A stretch of DNA of 46,135 bases from an uncultured Nitrosomonadales bacterium (GCA_903878125.1 CAIRGS010000071.1:1-46135), one strand, 5' to 3'; shown: positions 7,938 to 18,219, counted from the first letter of the stretch. The notes: generated by a model from the letters alone, not told the origin. Numbers and translations are program-made.

Positions 7938-9359
7938 TCACTTCTTTTTCGCGTGCGCTGCCGCGATCTCCTTGTACTGTTTCAGTTCACTTTCAATGAT
8001 CGACAGCTCGTGAAAATCGGTGCCCGCTGCTTTGGCTAATTCAAGTTGTTCAATTGCACTGAGCAAGTTGCCGCGCAAAATGTAGGTGTAGGCCAGCGCG
8101 TGGTGCTCCTCTTGTCGTTTGCCCAGCGCCGCGTAATTGCGTGCCTGTAGTTCTTGCAGACGCAGGTCATTGGGATGGGCGATAATTTGTTCGTTGAGTA
8201 GTTTGAGCGCGTCTTCAAGGCGATTGGCTTCCAGCAGCAGCTCGATGTAGTCATAGGCTAGCGCTCGGTGCTGGGGAAAATTTTGTGTGGCGCTGCGGTA
8301 GAATGCAGTGATACTTGTGTTGCTTTTGTCCGCACGCTTGATTTGTCCGGCCAGCGTTGCGATCATCGGATTTTGTGAGGTCAGTGTCTGCAACGGGGCG
8401 AATTCCTGCGTGGCGCGTGCGACTTGTCCGGCCCGCAGCAGTGCCATCGCCAAGCCGTAACGCTGGGCTGTCTGATTGCCATGTTTTTGCTCCCCAATTG
8501 CACTTTTGAAGAAGTTCACCGCTTCCTGAGGGTTCTTCTGAATGGCTCGTAATTTGGCGCGCACCAGTTGGAAGCTGAGGCTGTCGGCAACCAGGCGATA
8601 GGGGGTCTGTTGCACACGGTTGGCGATATCGGCGATGCGGTCGCTGGTGATCGGATGGGTGCGCAGGTAAGACGGCATATTGTTGTCGAGCAGGCGTGTG
8701 GATTTTTGCAAGCGTTCGAAGAAGATGGGCATGGCGTGCGAATCGAAGCCTGCTTTTTGCAGAGTGGTGAGGCCGATGCGGTCCGCTTCCTGTTCATGAA
8801 TGCGGGTAAAGTTCAATTGCCGTTGGATGGAGCCAGCCTGCATCCCGACAATGGCCGCCTGTGAGGCTTGCGGGTTACTGCGTACAGCCAGGATAGCCAC
8901 TGCAAGGGCCGCTATGGCGGCCACCGAGTCGACCTTCTGGCCTGCTACCATACGTGCCAGATGATGCTGGGTGACGTGGGCGATTTCATGGCCCAGTACT
9001 GAGGCGAGTTCGGATTCGCTTTGTGCCATGAGCATCAGCCCGGTGTTTACGCCAATGAAACCGCCGGGCAGCGCGAATGCGTTGATGCTGTTGTCGTCCA
9101 GGGCAAAAAATTCAAACTCCTGCCCTGGTTCGTTGCTGTTGGAAACCAGTTGATATCCAAGCTGATTAAGGTAATCGTTGACTTCAGCATCATCAAGGTA
9201 ATCTTTATCGGAGCGGATTTCAAACATGCTCTGTTCGCCGATTTTTCGCTCCTGTTGCGGTGTCACAGCCTCCTGCGATACATCGCCTAAGTCGGGCAGG
9301 CCTTCAGCGCGGCACAACAGCGACCATGTGTAGAGCACTATGAGCAGCAAATTTTTCAT
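7938..9359 (-). CDS. bepA: BepA/YfgC-like periplasmic M48 metalloprotease with TPR region
   Basis: Signal peptide MKNLLLIVLYTWSLLCRA, HEIAHVTQHH zinc motif, EQEADRIGL, C-terminal TPRs. Start at 9359 preferred over the track start at 9395. Confidence 0.85.
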   Translation of the reverse strand: MKNLLLIVLYTWSLLCRAEGLPDLGDVSQEAVTPQQERKIGEQSMFEIRSDKDYLDDAEVNDYLNQLGYQLVSNSNEPGQEFEFFALDDNSINAFALPGGFIGVNTGLMLMAQSESELASVLGHEIAHVTQHHLARMVAGQKVDSVAAIAALAVAILAVRSNPQASQAAIVGMQAGSIQRQLNFTRIHEQEADRIGLTTLQKAGFDSHAMPIFFERLQKSTRLLDNNMPSYLRTHPITSDRIADIANRVQQTPYRLVADSLSFQLVRAKLRAIQKNPQEAVNFFKSAIGEQKHGNQTAQRYGLAMALLRAGQVARATQEFAPLQTLTSQNPMIATLAGQIKRADKSNTSITAFYRSATQNFPQHRALAYDYIELLLEANRLEDALKLLNEQIIAHPNDLRLQELQARNYAALGKRQEEHHALAYTYILRGNLLSAIEQLELAKAAGTDFHELSIIESELKQYKEIAAAHAKKK

Positions 9360-9556
9360 GACAATATGATACCTGCTTTGCCTAGAGGTTCCCAAGTTTG
9401 GAGCGTAGGGTATCAGAGCGGAATTCGGGCAGGAAACCAGTGTTTACTTATTGGCAATGTATAATGGACACTGCATTGGATCTATGTGATTCTTAGTGGG
9501 TAGCTCTTCGATATGTGCAAGATGATCAATAAAAAATAATCAGCTATAAATTAATT

Positions 9557-9704
9557 TATCCTTCGACAGGCTCAGGACGAACTGATTTTTAATTACGTCC
9601 ATCCTTAAGCTCAGGACGAGCGGATTTTTGAATTCCATACATCTGTAAGCTCAGAGCGAGTGGGTTTTTAAAAGTCCGTTCGTCCTGAGCTTGTCGAAGG
9701 ATGG
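9557..9704. repeat. REP-like repeat array: three decaying direct copies (about 43 bp period) and one inverted copy
   Basis: TATCCTTCGACAGGCTCAGGACGAACTGATTTTT; CATCCTTAAGCTCAGGACGAGCGGATTTTT; CTGTAAGCTCAGAGCGAGTGGGTTTTT; then inverted TCCGTTCGTCCTGAGCTTGTCGAAGGATGG. Confidence 0.8.
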
Positions 9705-9715
9705 ATTGCTGAATA

Positions 9716-9998
9716 ATGATAAATGAAATGTTTTGGGTGTACATTCTCCGCTGTGCCGACGGTAGTTATTACTCCGGTCATACCGACAATCTTGAAAAGC
9801 GCATCGGCCAGTACCAGACCGGAATGCGAGGGTTATATCGCAACGCGCCATCCGGTGGAGCTGGCTTGGTCGCAGGAGTGTGTCACGCGGGAAGAAGCCT
9901 TATCGGCCGAGATGCAAATTAAGGGCTGGAGCCACAAGAAGAAAGAAGCCATGATGCGCGGCGACTGGACGGAAGTTTCTCGCTTGGCTAGAAGTTAA
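9716..9998 (+). pseudogene. GIY-YIG endonuclease-superfamily small ORF interrupted by a frameshift
   Basis: Frame 2: MFWVYILRCADGSYYSGHTDNLEKRIGQYQTG. Frame 0: ECEGYIATRHPVELAWSQECVTREEALSAEMQIKGWSHKKKEAMMRGDWTEVSRLARS. Together they make one GIY-YIG protein; the shift lies near 9822-9827. Confidence 0.88.
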
Positions 9999-10000
9999 TC

Positions 10001-10090
10001 CGCTCATCCTTCGACTGGCTCAGGACGAACGGATTAACTTCATCTGCGGGAGGTTGAAAGCTGATTACCCACTCTATTTCACATAGAGCA
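10001..10090. repeat. REP-like repeat (CATCCTTCGACTGGCTCAGGACGAACGG) plus downstream tail
   Basis: Reverse complement of the REP at 9675-9703 (about 27/29 matching); tail matches the 2148-2209 block and ends in the hairpin CTCTATttcacATAGAG. Confidence 0.8.
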
Positions 10091-10164
10091 TTTTGATGAC
10101 ACATTTGCCGCATAATTATTGCGAGAGTCCGCTCAAACACTGGAAAAAATAATTGTAAAGATAT

Positions 10165-10317
10165 ATGAATATTAACAAGCCAAAATTGCAGGTTCAAATA
10201 GACGAGGGTTCCATACATGCTGTGGATTTTGCCACAGCTCCCGGTTTTGCCGAGACGGTCAAGCTGCAGAATGGTCTTACGGATTGGGCGCTAGCAAGCG
10301 CACCACCCTTGGTATGA
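10165..10317 (+). CDS. Small hypothetical protein (50 aa), stop overlapping the tusA-like start
   Basis: Open frame [50 protein letters not shown]; its TGA overlaps the next ATG (ATGA at 10314-10317). Confidence 0.45.
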   Translation: MNINKPKLQVQIDEGSIHAVDFATAPGFAETVKLQNGLTDWALASAPPLV

Positions 10318-10556
10318 GTATAACGGAGTTTGATGTCGAATTGGATGCCCGTCAGCTAAGTTGCCCTTTGCCTATTCTGCGTACCAAAAAAATGCTGTCG
10401 CAGATGCAAAGTGGGCAGGTGCTGAAAGTGGTTGCTACAGACAAAAAGTCACCGGATGACTTCACCGATTTTTGCAAACAAACCGGGAATGATTTGTTGT
10501 CTGCTGCACAGCAGGGTGATGAGTTCGTATTTTACCTGCGTCGCCGACAAATTTAG
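10314..10556 (+). CDS. tusA: TusA/SirA-like sulfurtransferase family protein
   Basis: [50 protein letters not shown] has the conserved CPLPI motif. Confidence 0.85.
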   Translation: MSITEFDVELDARQLSCPLPILRTKKMLSQMQSGQVLKVVATDKKSPDDFTDFCKQTGNDLLSAAQQGDEFVFYLRRRQI

Positions 10557-13327
10557 CCAAGCTTGTCGAGCTGTGCCTGTAACTGGATCATCGTTGTGGA
10601 GAAATCGTCCATACGCCTGCGTTCTTGATCCACCACTTGCGGCGGAGCGCGCAAGACGAAACTGGCATTGCCCAGCTTGCCTTGTGCCTTGGTGATTTCA
10701 CCTGCAAGACGGGCAATCTCCTTGTCCAGGCGCTCACACTCTGCTTCTACGTCAATTTCTATTTCCAGCATCAACTTGAAGTTGCCGACGATCGCGATTG
10801 GCGCATCGGTGTCGGGCAGCTCATCCAGCAGGCTAACCCCGCTTAACTTGCCCAGCGCTTTCAGGTAAGGCGCGAAGCCTTGCAGGATAGCTGCATCGCC
10901 ACTTGCAATCAGTGGCACTCTCTCCGCTGGGGACAAGTTCATCTCGCTGCGCAGCTTGCGGCAGGCAGTGACCATTTCCTGCAGCAGGTCGATTCGTTGC
11001 AAGGAAACTGGGTCAATCAGCTTGGGATTGGCTTGTGGATAGGGTTGCAGCATGATGCTGTCGCCCTGTTTACCGGCCAGCGGTGCAACTTTCTGCCACA
11101 GCTCTTCGGTGATGAAAGGGATGATGGGGTGCGCCAGGCGCAGTATGGTTTCCAGTACACGCACCAAGGTGTGCCGCGTGGCGCGTTGCCGTGCGGCATT
11201 GATAGCCTCTGCTTCCGCTGGGAATGGGTTGCTGGAGTGAGGGCTGAGTTGCACCTTGGCCAATTCCAGATACCAATCACAGTAGGTGTCCCACACCAAC
11301 TCATAGAGTGTGCGCGCCGCCATGTCGAAACGATAGTGGTCGAAGTGGTCTGCCATTTCAGTTTCCGCCTGTTGCAAACGACTAATCAACCATTTATCAG
11401 CCGCACTGAATTTAACCGGCAATGATTCGTCCAGCCCGATATCTTGACCTTCGCAATTCATTAGTACGAAGCGAGTGGCATTCCATAACTTGTTACAGAA
11501 ATTGCGGTAACCTTCACAGCGTTGCAGGTCGAATTTGATGTCGCGCCCATGCGAGGCAAGGCTGGCGAAGGTGAAGCGCATCGCATCAGTGCCGAATGCC
11601 GGGATGCCGTCCGGGAAATGTTTGCGTGTCTGTTTTTCAATGCTTTCTGCCTGCTTGGGATTCATCAGATTCTTAGTGCGTTTGGCTACCAAATCTTCCA
11701 GCGAGATGCCGTCAATGAGATCCAGCGGGTCTAGTACATTCCCCTTGGATTTGCTCATTTTATGTCCCTCCGCATCGCGGATCAGGCCGTGTACATACAC
11801 TTCGCGGAATGGCACCTTGTCGGTGAAGTGTAGCGACATCATTACCATACGCGCCACCCAGAAGAAGATGATGTCGAAGCCTGTAACCAGCACCGAGGTC
11901 GGCAGGAAAGTTTTGAGTTCTTTGGTGTCGTGTGGCCAGCCCAGTGTTGAGAACGGCCACAATGCGGAAGAGAACCAGGTATCGAGCACGTCCTCATCCT
12001 GGCGCAGTTTTGTGTGGCCTGCCTGCTTATGGGCGTCTTTTTCGTTGCGAGCGACAAATATATTACCTTGTTCGTCATGCCACGCCGGGATTCGATGTCC
12101 CCACCACAGTTGGCGCGAGATGCACCAGTCCTGAATGTTGGTTAGCCACTGGTTGTATGTGTTGGTCCAGTTTTCCGGTACGAATTTAATTTCACCATCC
12201 GCCACCGCTTGCAGCCCGCGTTGCGCCAAACCTTCCATTTTCACGAACCACTGGTCGGTGAGCATCGGTTCAATTACCGCATGGCTGCGGTCTCCGCGCG
12301 GAACCATGAGCTTGTGCGGCTTGGTATCTACCAACAGGTTTTGTGCGGACAGGTCGGATAGGATTTGCTTGCGCGCGTCAAAACGATCCAGCCCCTGATA
12401 GGCGTTGGGTGCATGTTCGTTTATTTTGGCATCCAGCGTGAATATGTTGATCGGTGTAAGGCTGTGACGCTGCCCAACAATATAGTCGTTAAAATCGTGC
12501 GCGGGTGTGATTTTTACGCAGCCAGTGCCGAAAGCCGGATCGACATATTCATCGGCAATGATGGGGATAGTGCGATTGCATAGTGGCAGTTGCAGACGCT
12601 TGCCGATCAGGTGTTTGTAGCGTGCATCTTCAGGATGCACCGCCACGGCAACGTCGCCGAGTAGCGTTTCAGGGCGTGTGGTGGCGACGATTAAAGCACC
12701 GACACCCGCTTCCAGCGGATAAGCGATATGCCACATGAAGCCGTCTTCTTCCTGCGCTACCACTTCCAGATCGGATACTGCGGTACCCAGCACCGGATCC
12801 CAGTTCACCAATCGTTTACCGCGATAGATTAAACCTTGCTCGTAGAGTTTGACGAATACTTCGGTAACGGCCTCGGACAGGCCTTCGTCCATGGTGAAGC
12901 GCTCCCGCGACCAATCACACGAGGCACCTAGGCGGCGCATCTGGTGCGTGATGGTAGAGCCGGATTCTTCCTTCCATTCCCACACGCGCTCAATGAATTT
13001 TTCGCGTCCCAGGTCGTGGCGTTTGATTTTTTGTGCGTCCAGCTGCCGCTCCACCACGATTTGCGTGGCAATCCCGGCATGGTCAGTACCTGGCTGCCAT
13101 AGTGTATTGTCTCCGCACATGCGGTGATAGCGGGTGAGCGCGTCCATAAGCGTATCCTGGAAGGCGTGTCCCATGTGCAAAGTGCCGGTCACATTGGGCG
13201 GCGGCAGCATGATGGCGTATGCGGGCTTGTCGCTCTCTAATGTTGCCTGGAAATTACCAGCGCTTTCCCATATGGGATACCAGCGCGCTTCGATTGCTTG
13301 CGGTTCAAAGCTTTTTGTAAGTTCCAT
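10553..13327 (-). CDS. valS: Valine--tRNA ligase (canonical portion)
   Basis: [21 protein letters not shown]..., [16 protein letters not shown] (HIGH), [21 protein letters not shown] (KMSKS). Confidence 0.97.
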   Translation of the reverse strand: MELTKSFEPQAIEARWYPIWESAGNFQATLESDKPAYAIMLPPPNVTGTLHMGHAFQDTLMDALTRYHRMCGDNTLWQPGTDHAGIATQIVVERQLDAQKIKRHDLGREKFIERVWEWKEESGSTITHQMRRLGASCDWSRERFTMDEGLSEAVTEVFVKLYEQGLIYRGKRLVNWDPVLGTAVSDLEVVAQEEDGFMWHIAYPLEAGVGALIVATTRPETLLGDVAVAVHPEDARYKHLIGKRLQLPLCNRTIPIIADEYVDPAFGTGCVKITPAHDFNDYIVGQRHSLTPINIFTLDAKINEHAPNAYQGLDRFDARKQILSDLSAQNLLVDTKPHKLMVPRGDRSHAVIEPMLTDQWFVKMEGLAQRGLQAVADGEIKFVPENWTNTYNQWLTNIQDWCISRQLWWGHRIPAWHDEQGNIFVARNEKDAHKQAGHTKLRQDEDVLDTWFSSALWPFSTLGWPHDTKELKTFLPTSVLVTGFDIIFFWVARMVMMSLHFTDKVPFREVYVHGLIRDAEGHKMSKSKGNVLDPLDLIDGISLEDLVAKRTKNLMNPKQAESIEKQTRKHFPDGIPAFGTDAMRFTFASLASHGRDIKFDLQRCEGYRNFCNKLWNATRFVLMNCEGQDIGLDESLPVKFSAADKWLISRLQQAETEMADHFDHYRFDMAARTLYELVWDTYCDWYLELAKVQLSPHSSNPFPAEAEAINAARQRATRHTLVRVLETILRLAHPIIPFITEELWQKVAPLAGKQGDSIMLQPYPQANPKLIDPVSLQRIDLLQEMVTACRKLRSEMNLSPAERVPLIASGDAAILQGFAPYLKALGKLSGVSLLDELPDTDAPIAIVGNFKLMLEIEIDVEAECERLDKEIARLAGEITKAQGKLGNASFVLRAPPQVVDQERRRMDDFSTTMIQLQAQLDKLG

Positions 13328-13756
13328 GTCGATAGTGTTTGAATTAATACTGTCGTGTGCAGTGAGAAGGGGCGTGATTATAGCGGATGGAGATGGTGCG
13401 GGCGGGGAGGAAATATCTGCCTGAGTTAATTCGGGCAGATTTAATTTGGCCTGGTGCCAAGCCTCCTGCCATAGCGCATCAAACTGTGGTGCAAGTTTCG
13501 CGCGTAATAGCGTTTCCAGATGCGGCGCTATCTGTGTTGCGAGATGCTGGTATTGCGCTTCGGATAAGGTAGCGAATCCTTTGTTGTCTGCTATGAGTAC
13601 CGAAGGTGCTTCAGTCACAACTTCAGCCACAACTTCGGTAGCTGCGTCAGTCACGACTTCAGTCAGGGTGGGAATATCCGGGGAATCAGGATCTACTACC
13701 TCTGTCAGTACAGGAAGGTTGCTTGATTTATTTAACTGATTGGGCGGATAGCGCAT
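13328..13756 (-). CDS. In-frame 143-codon N-terminal extension of the valS ORF (LTEVV-repeat plus amphipathic region)
   Basis: ORF is open from 13756 into val[38 protein letters not shown]...[49 protein letters not shown]. It is not part of canonical ValRS. Confidence 0.6.
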
Positions 13757-13845
13757 GGGTGTCTATAAAAATTTACAATAAATTTCTTGAGGGCTGCTGT
13801 GCGGCAGATGCGCTCAAGTCTGGATTTTTAGAGATGTCCTCATGT

Positions 13846-14277
13846 TTAATATTCGGTTTGCTTACTTAGGTCGAAGTGGCGTATTTCATAGCCGCGGTTT
13901 CGATAAAAGCTGAAGCGTTCACGGCCCAAGCGTGCATCTTCTGCATCCTGGCTGACGATTTCAAGTACGCGTTCGAAACGGCTGAAGAACGGCAAGCACA
14001 CGGTGTGCAGGCTGATCAACACTTCATTGTGTGGAAAATTTTCGCCACGATGATCGACTACAACCGGCATCTCGGAGGCGACTGCTTCATCGTTGCGACA
14101 GTGAGGCATAAAGGCAGTAACGGGATACTGCCACAACAGCTTGTCCAGCACCTCACTGGTGGCTTCATCCGAGGTGTGCAGCAGCACATGCAGCCCGCTT
14201 TGCGTAGCCTTGTGGCTAAGGTGGCAAGCAGTGCGTAGTTTGTCGTCCACACCGGTGTAAAAATCTACCTTGGTCAT
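13846..14277 (-). CDS. holC: DNA polymerase III chi subunit
   Basis: MTKVDFYTGVDDKLRTACHLSHKATQSGLHVLLHTSDEATSEVLDKLLW...FMPHC; located between pepA and valS. Confidence 0.93.
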   Translation of the reverse strand: MTKVDFYTGVDDKLRTACHLSHKATQSGLHVLLHTSDEATSEVLDKLLWQYPVTAFMPHCRNDEAVASEMPVVVDHRGENFPHNEVLISLHTVCLPFFSRFERVLEIVSQDAEDARLGRERFSFYRNRGYEIRHFDLSKQTEY

Positions 14278-14298
14278 TTAATGAATTTACGAACCCAA

Positions 14299-15798
14299 TT
14301 AATTATCCACCTGGACACAGTTGATCAAATACTGTGCCAGTAGTGGTACGGGACGTCCGGTCGCACCTTTTTCTTTGCCTGATTTCCATGCGGTACCGGC
14401 AATATCCAGATGCGCCCAGCGATAGTCCTTGGTGAAGCGCGACAGGAAGCAGGCGGCGGTGATGCTGCCGCCTGCGCGGCCGCCGATATTCTGGATGTCG
14501 GCGAAGTTGCTATCCAGTTGTGGCTGATACTCCTCCCACAACGGCATGTGCCAGGCGCGGTCATAGGTTTGTTCGCCTGCGGCCAGCAGCTCCTGTGCCA
14601 AGGCATCCTGATTACTATACAGCCCGCTTGCAACATGGCCTAGTGCGATGACGCAGGCACCGGTAAGGGTGGCTATGTCAATTACCGTGGTTGGCTCAAA
14701 CTTGGCGGAATAGGTCAGTGCATCGCACAGAATGAGACGGCCGTCCGCGTCGGTATTCAGAATTTCGATGGTCTGCCCGGACATGCTGGTGACGATGTCG
14801 CCCGGTTTGGTGGCGAAACCGCTGGGCATGTTTTCGCAGGTAGGAATAATGCCGACTACGTTTAGCTTGAGCCCAATTTCAGCAATGGCTTGCAGTGTAC
14901 CTAGCACGCTGGCTGCACCGCACATGTCATATTTCATTTCGTCCATCTCGGCTGCCGGCTTGAGTGAAATACCGCCAGTGTCAAAAGTAACGCCTTTGCC
15001 GACCAGTACGATGGGTTTTTGTTTTTTATCGGCACCGCAATATTCCAGGGTAATCAGCTTGGCCGGTTCATCGCTGCCTCGGGTCACAGATAACAGCGAA
15101 CCCATGCCAAGCTTCTGCATGTCCTTTTCTTCCAGCACGGTAACTTTGAGCGATTTGTGCGCCTTGGCCAAAGCAACTGCTTGTTGTGCCAGATAGCTGG
15201 GGGTGCATATATTAGCCGGCAGATTGCCCAAGTCCTTTGCCAGCTTCATGCCTTGCCCGATTGCTGCGGCCTGTGCGAGAGCAGCAACCTGCCTGGCGGT
15301 TGACTTGCCGGACATCAAGCCAAACTGGATTTTGCATAAAGTTTTTTTATTTTTTTCCGCCTTGCTTTTGAGTTGGTCAAAACGATAAGTGGTGTCGAAT
15401 GCAGCAAGCACTGCCTGGCTGATGCACCAAGCGCTATCGTGGCCTGCCAAGGGCAATTCAGCCAGATAGAGCACTGCATCCTTGGCGCCGGTGGCAAATA
15501 GCGCGCGCATTGCGGCACGGATACTGTCGAGATATTGGCGTGCGGTAAAGTCATCACGTTTGCCCAGCCCGACTAGAAGTACCCGTTCGCTCGGAATGTT
15601 GGGCACGTTATGCAGCAATAGCGTAGTAGCGAGCTTGCCACTCATGTCGCCGCGCGCGATGATGCTGCTAAGCGTGTTGTTGGCGGCTTTGTCCAGTATT
15701 TGTGCTGCGTCCGATAGTTTGCCACCCTCAAATACACCCGCCACCACGCAACCGCTACGCTGTTTTTCCGGGCTGCCCACTTTTATGCTAAATTCCAC
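14299..15798 (-). CDS. pepA: Leucyl (cytosol) aminopeptidase PepA
   Basis: VGKGVTFDTGGISLKPAAEMDEMKYDMCGAASVLG, NTDADGRLILCDAL. GTG start at 15798 with an upstream GGAG is preferred over 15870. Confidence 0.95.
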   Translation of the reverse strand: MEFSIKVGSPEKQRSGCVVAGVFEGGKLSDAAQILDKAANNTLSSIIARGDMSGKLATTLLLHNVPNIPSERVLLVGLGKRDDFTARQYLDSIRAAMRALFATGAKDAVLYLAELPLAGHDSAWCISQAVLAAFDTTYRFDQLKSKAEKNKKTLCKIQFGLMSGKSTARQVAALAQAAAIGQGMKLAKDLGNLPANICTPSYLAQQAVALAKAHKSLKVTVLEEKDMQKLGMGSLLSVTRGSDEPAKLITLEYCGADKKQKPIVLVGKGVTFDTGGISLKPAAEMDEMKYDMCGAASVLGTLQAIAEIGLKLNVVGIIPTCENMPSGFATKPGDIVTSMSGQTIEILNTDADGRLILCDALTYSAKFEPTTVIDIATLTGACVIALGHVASGLYSNQDALAQELLAAGEQTYDRAWHMPLWEEYQPQLDSNFADIQNIGGRAGGSITAACFLSRFTKDYRWAHLDIAGTAWKSGKEKGATGRPVPLLAQYLINCVQVDN

Positions 15799-15833
15799 TT
15801 GTATCTCCTCAATGATTCTTGTGTTACACCAAA

Positions 15834-16979
15834 ATGTCGGATTATCCGCAAATTCCAAAGAAAAAGCCAAAGTCGTCGCGCTTTAAGTTATTGCGCGGCA
15901 CTATTTTTCATCGTGAGCTATTGCGCGAGTCAGCCAGCATGGGGCTATTAGTATTTGCTATCTTGCTCGGAATTGTTGTATTTACTCAGTTGGTTCGCTT
16001 GTTGGGTCAATCCGTTAGCGGCTCTTTGGCGGTGGACGGCGTGCTGGCATTGTTGGGCTTTAGTGCTTTGAATTACATGCCAGCCCTGCTTTCTCTAAGC
16101 TTGTTTCTGTCGGTGTTGTTGACACTGACGCGCAGCTACCGTGACAACGAGATGGTGGTGTGGTTCAGCTCAGGCATTGGGCTAACGCGCTGGATACGTC
16201 CGGTGATGTGGTATGCGCTGCCGGTGGTGAGCCTGATCGCATTGTTAAGCCTGGTGTTGTCGCCTTGGGCAATGTCTCAAGTGGAAGAATTGAAGCGCAG
16301 GCTGGATAGCCGCGATGACGTAACCGCTGCATCGCCCGGAACATTCCGCGAATCCAAGCAGGCTGACCGTGTGTTCTTTATTGAAAACGTGGATGTGGGC
16401 CAAAATCGAGTGGGCAACATTTTTGTGCAATCGTTGCAGCACGGCAAGATTGGCACTATGGTGGCCAAGCAGGGTCTGCAGGAAACGGCACCTAACGGTG
16501 ATCGTTTCCTGGTGTTGTTGAATGGTACGCGCTATGAGGGAGCACCTGGGCAGCTTGATTTCAAGATCGTCGAATTTGAGCGCTATGCGGTGCGTATCAA
16601 GGCGGTGGAGGCAAGGCAGCGACCTGTCCCGGTCGATTCATTACCTACACTACAGTTACTGCAAAACCTTAATAGCTGGAATATGTCCGAACTGGAGCGG
16701 CGGCTCGGTTTTCCGCTCAGTGCGCTAAGCTTGGCTCTGCTGGCAATCCCCTTGAGCTTCGTTAATCCCCGCGCCGGACGTTCGCTTAACCTCATCATGG
16801 CGCTGGTGATTTACATGCTCTATAACAATCTGATTAGCGTTACCAATACATTGGTTGGCCAGGGGAAAATGGGTCCAATCATTGGTTTTTGGGGTGTTCA
16901 TGTGCTGATGTGGATGTTGATGGTATTACTTTTCTATCGCCGTCTGTCGGTGTTCTCCTGGCGGAGGTTGGCGCGATGA
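15834..16979 (+). CDS. lptF: LPS export permease LptF
   Basis: YjgP/YjgQ family topology; divergent from pepA and followed by lptG. Likely start MSDYPQIPKKKPK. Confidence 0.92.
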   Translation: MSDYPQIPKKKPKSSRFKLLRGTIFHRELLRESASMGLLVFAILLGIVVFTQLVRLLGQSVSGSLAVDGVLALLGFSALNYMPALLSLSLFLSVLLTLTRSYRDNEMVVWFSSGIGLTRWIRPVMWYALPVVSLIALLSLVLSPWAMSQVEELKRRLDSRDDVTAASPGTFRESKQADRVFFIENVDVGQNRVGNIFVQSLQHGKIGTMVAKQGLQETAPNGDRFLVLLNGTRYEGAPGQLDFKIVEFERYAVRIKAVEARQRPVPVDSLPTLQLLQNLNSWNMSELERRLGFPLSALSLALLAIPLSFVNPRAGRSLNLIMALVIYMLYNNLISVTNTLVGQGKMGPIIGFWGVHVLMWMLMVLLFYRRLSVFSWRRLAR

Positions 16980-18052
16980 GGCTGCTGACCCGTTGTCTGG
17001 CGCGGGAGATATACGCCAGCATCGCGCTGGTATTAGCTGCCTTGCTGATGCTGTTTTCTTTTTTTGACCTGATACATGAGCTGAATGCATTGGGTAGCGG
17101 CAATTATCATCTGGGCTATGCGCTACTGTTCGTGTTGTTGACAGTGCCTGGCCGAATCTATGAATTGTTCCCAGTGGCAGTTCTGATCGGCGCAATTTTT
17201 GCGCTGACACAGATGGCTGCTAATTCAGAATTGACCGTCTACCGTTCTTCCGGCGTTTCACTGCGGCAAATGGTGATAGCGTTGTTAAAGATAGGCTTGC
17301 CACTCGTTCTATTGACTTATCTATGTGGTGAAATGATTGCGCCGTTCAGTGAACGCATGGCGCAGGAGATAAGGCTTAAAGCCCAGAATGCTGAAGTGTC
17401 GCTGAGAGAATTTCGCTCGGGCGTGTGGGCTAAAGATGAACGCAGCTTTGTAAACGTAAAAAACGTGCTTCCAGATACCACCCTATTGAATATCACCATT
17501 TATGAATTTGATGAGAGTTACCATCTGCGCGCCATAACTGCGGCAAAACGCGCTGCTTATGTGGAAAAAAATCGCTGGCAACTGGAAGGCGTGACGCAAA
17601 CTCTCTTCAACAAACAAGGCACGACAGTAAACCATCAGCCAAGTATGGAATGGCACTCGGCGCTTAACGTGGGCATTCTGAGGGCTATACTGGTTGGGCC
17701 GGGACAGATGTCGATGTTGAATCTTTACCAATATATCCAGCACCTGCGCGACAACCATCAGAAGACCGTGTCTTATGAAATTGCCATGTGGAACAAGCTG
17801 GTATATCCATTCGCGGTGCTGGTGATGATGTTACTGGCCTTGCCATTTGCTGCTCATCAGCGGCGCGAGGGCGGAATTAGCGCGAAAATATTCCTGGGTA
17901 TTATATTGGGACTAACTTTTCACTTTGTGGGCAAGCTATTTACCAGTTTGGGCGCACTCAATGAGTGGCAGCCCGTGCTGAGTGCTGTGGCAATGCCTCT
18001 ATTTTTCCTGCTAATGGCGTCGTGGATGTTGTGGTTGACTGAGAGACGTTAA
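16976..18052 (+). CDS. lptG: LPS export permease LptG
   Basis: MRLLTRCLAREIYASIALVLAALLMLFSFFDLIHELNALGSGNY...; ATGA overlap with the lptF stop. Confidence 0.93.
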   Translation: MRLLTRCLAREIYASIALVLAALLMLFSFFDLIHELNALGSGNYHLGYALLFVLLTVPGRIYELFPVAVLIGAIFALTQMAANSELTVYRSSGVSLRQMVIALLKIGLPLVLLTYLCGEMIAPFSERMAQEIRLKAQNAEVSLREFRSGVWAKDERSFVNVKNVLPDTTLLNITIYEFDESYHLRAITAAKRAAYVEKNRWQLEGVTQTLFNKQGTTVNHQPSMEWHSALNVGILRAILVGPGQMSMLNLYQYIQHLRDNHQKTVSYEIAMWNKLVYPFAVLVMMLLALPFAAHQRREGGISAKIFLGIILGLTFHFVGKLFTSLGALNEWQPVLSAVAMPLFFLLMASWMLWLTERR

Positions 18053-18084
18053 AACTGCTTTAAACTTTCCAGAATAGTTCATAT

Positions 18085-18117
18085 AACCCGCATGAATAAA
18101 CGCATAGCGGGTTTTTT
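18085..18117 (+). terminator. Rho-independent terminator after lptG
   Basis: AACCCGC...GCGGGTT stem followed by TTTTTT. Confidence 0.85.
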
Positions 18118-18219
18118 GTTGCCTGAGTGTTCCCGATTATTCTCTCGTGATACTGAAAAAGATTCCAGTATTTCCGAATAGTCCTAATATTGAACAGCTA
18201 GAAATTGCAGGGTACTGCT

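Noticed and set aside
9557-9704. CRISPR array
   Set aside because: Repeat units are degenerate, mixed orientation, without uniform unique spacers or cas genes; better explained as REP-like elements.
11535-12134. 199-aa plus-strand ORF and other plus-strand ORFs across 10.6-13.7 kb
   Set aside because: Antisense to valS, low-complexity Ser/Arg-rich translation; shadow ORFs.
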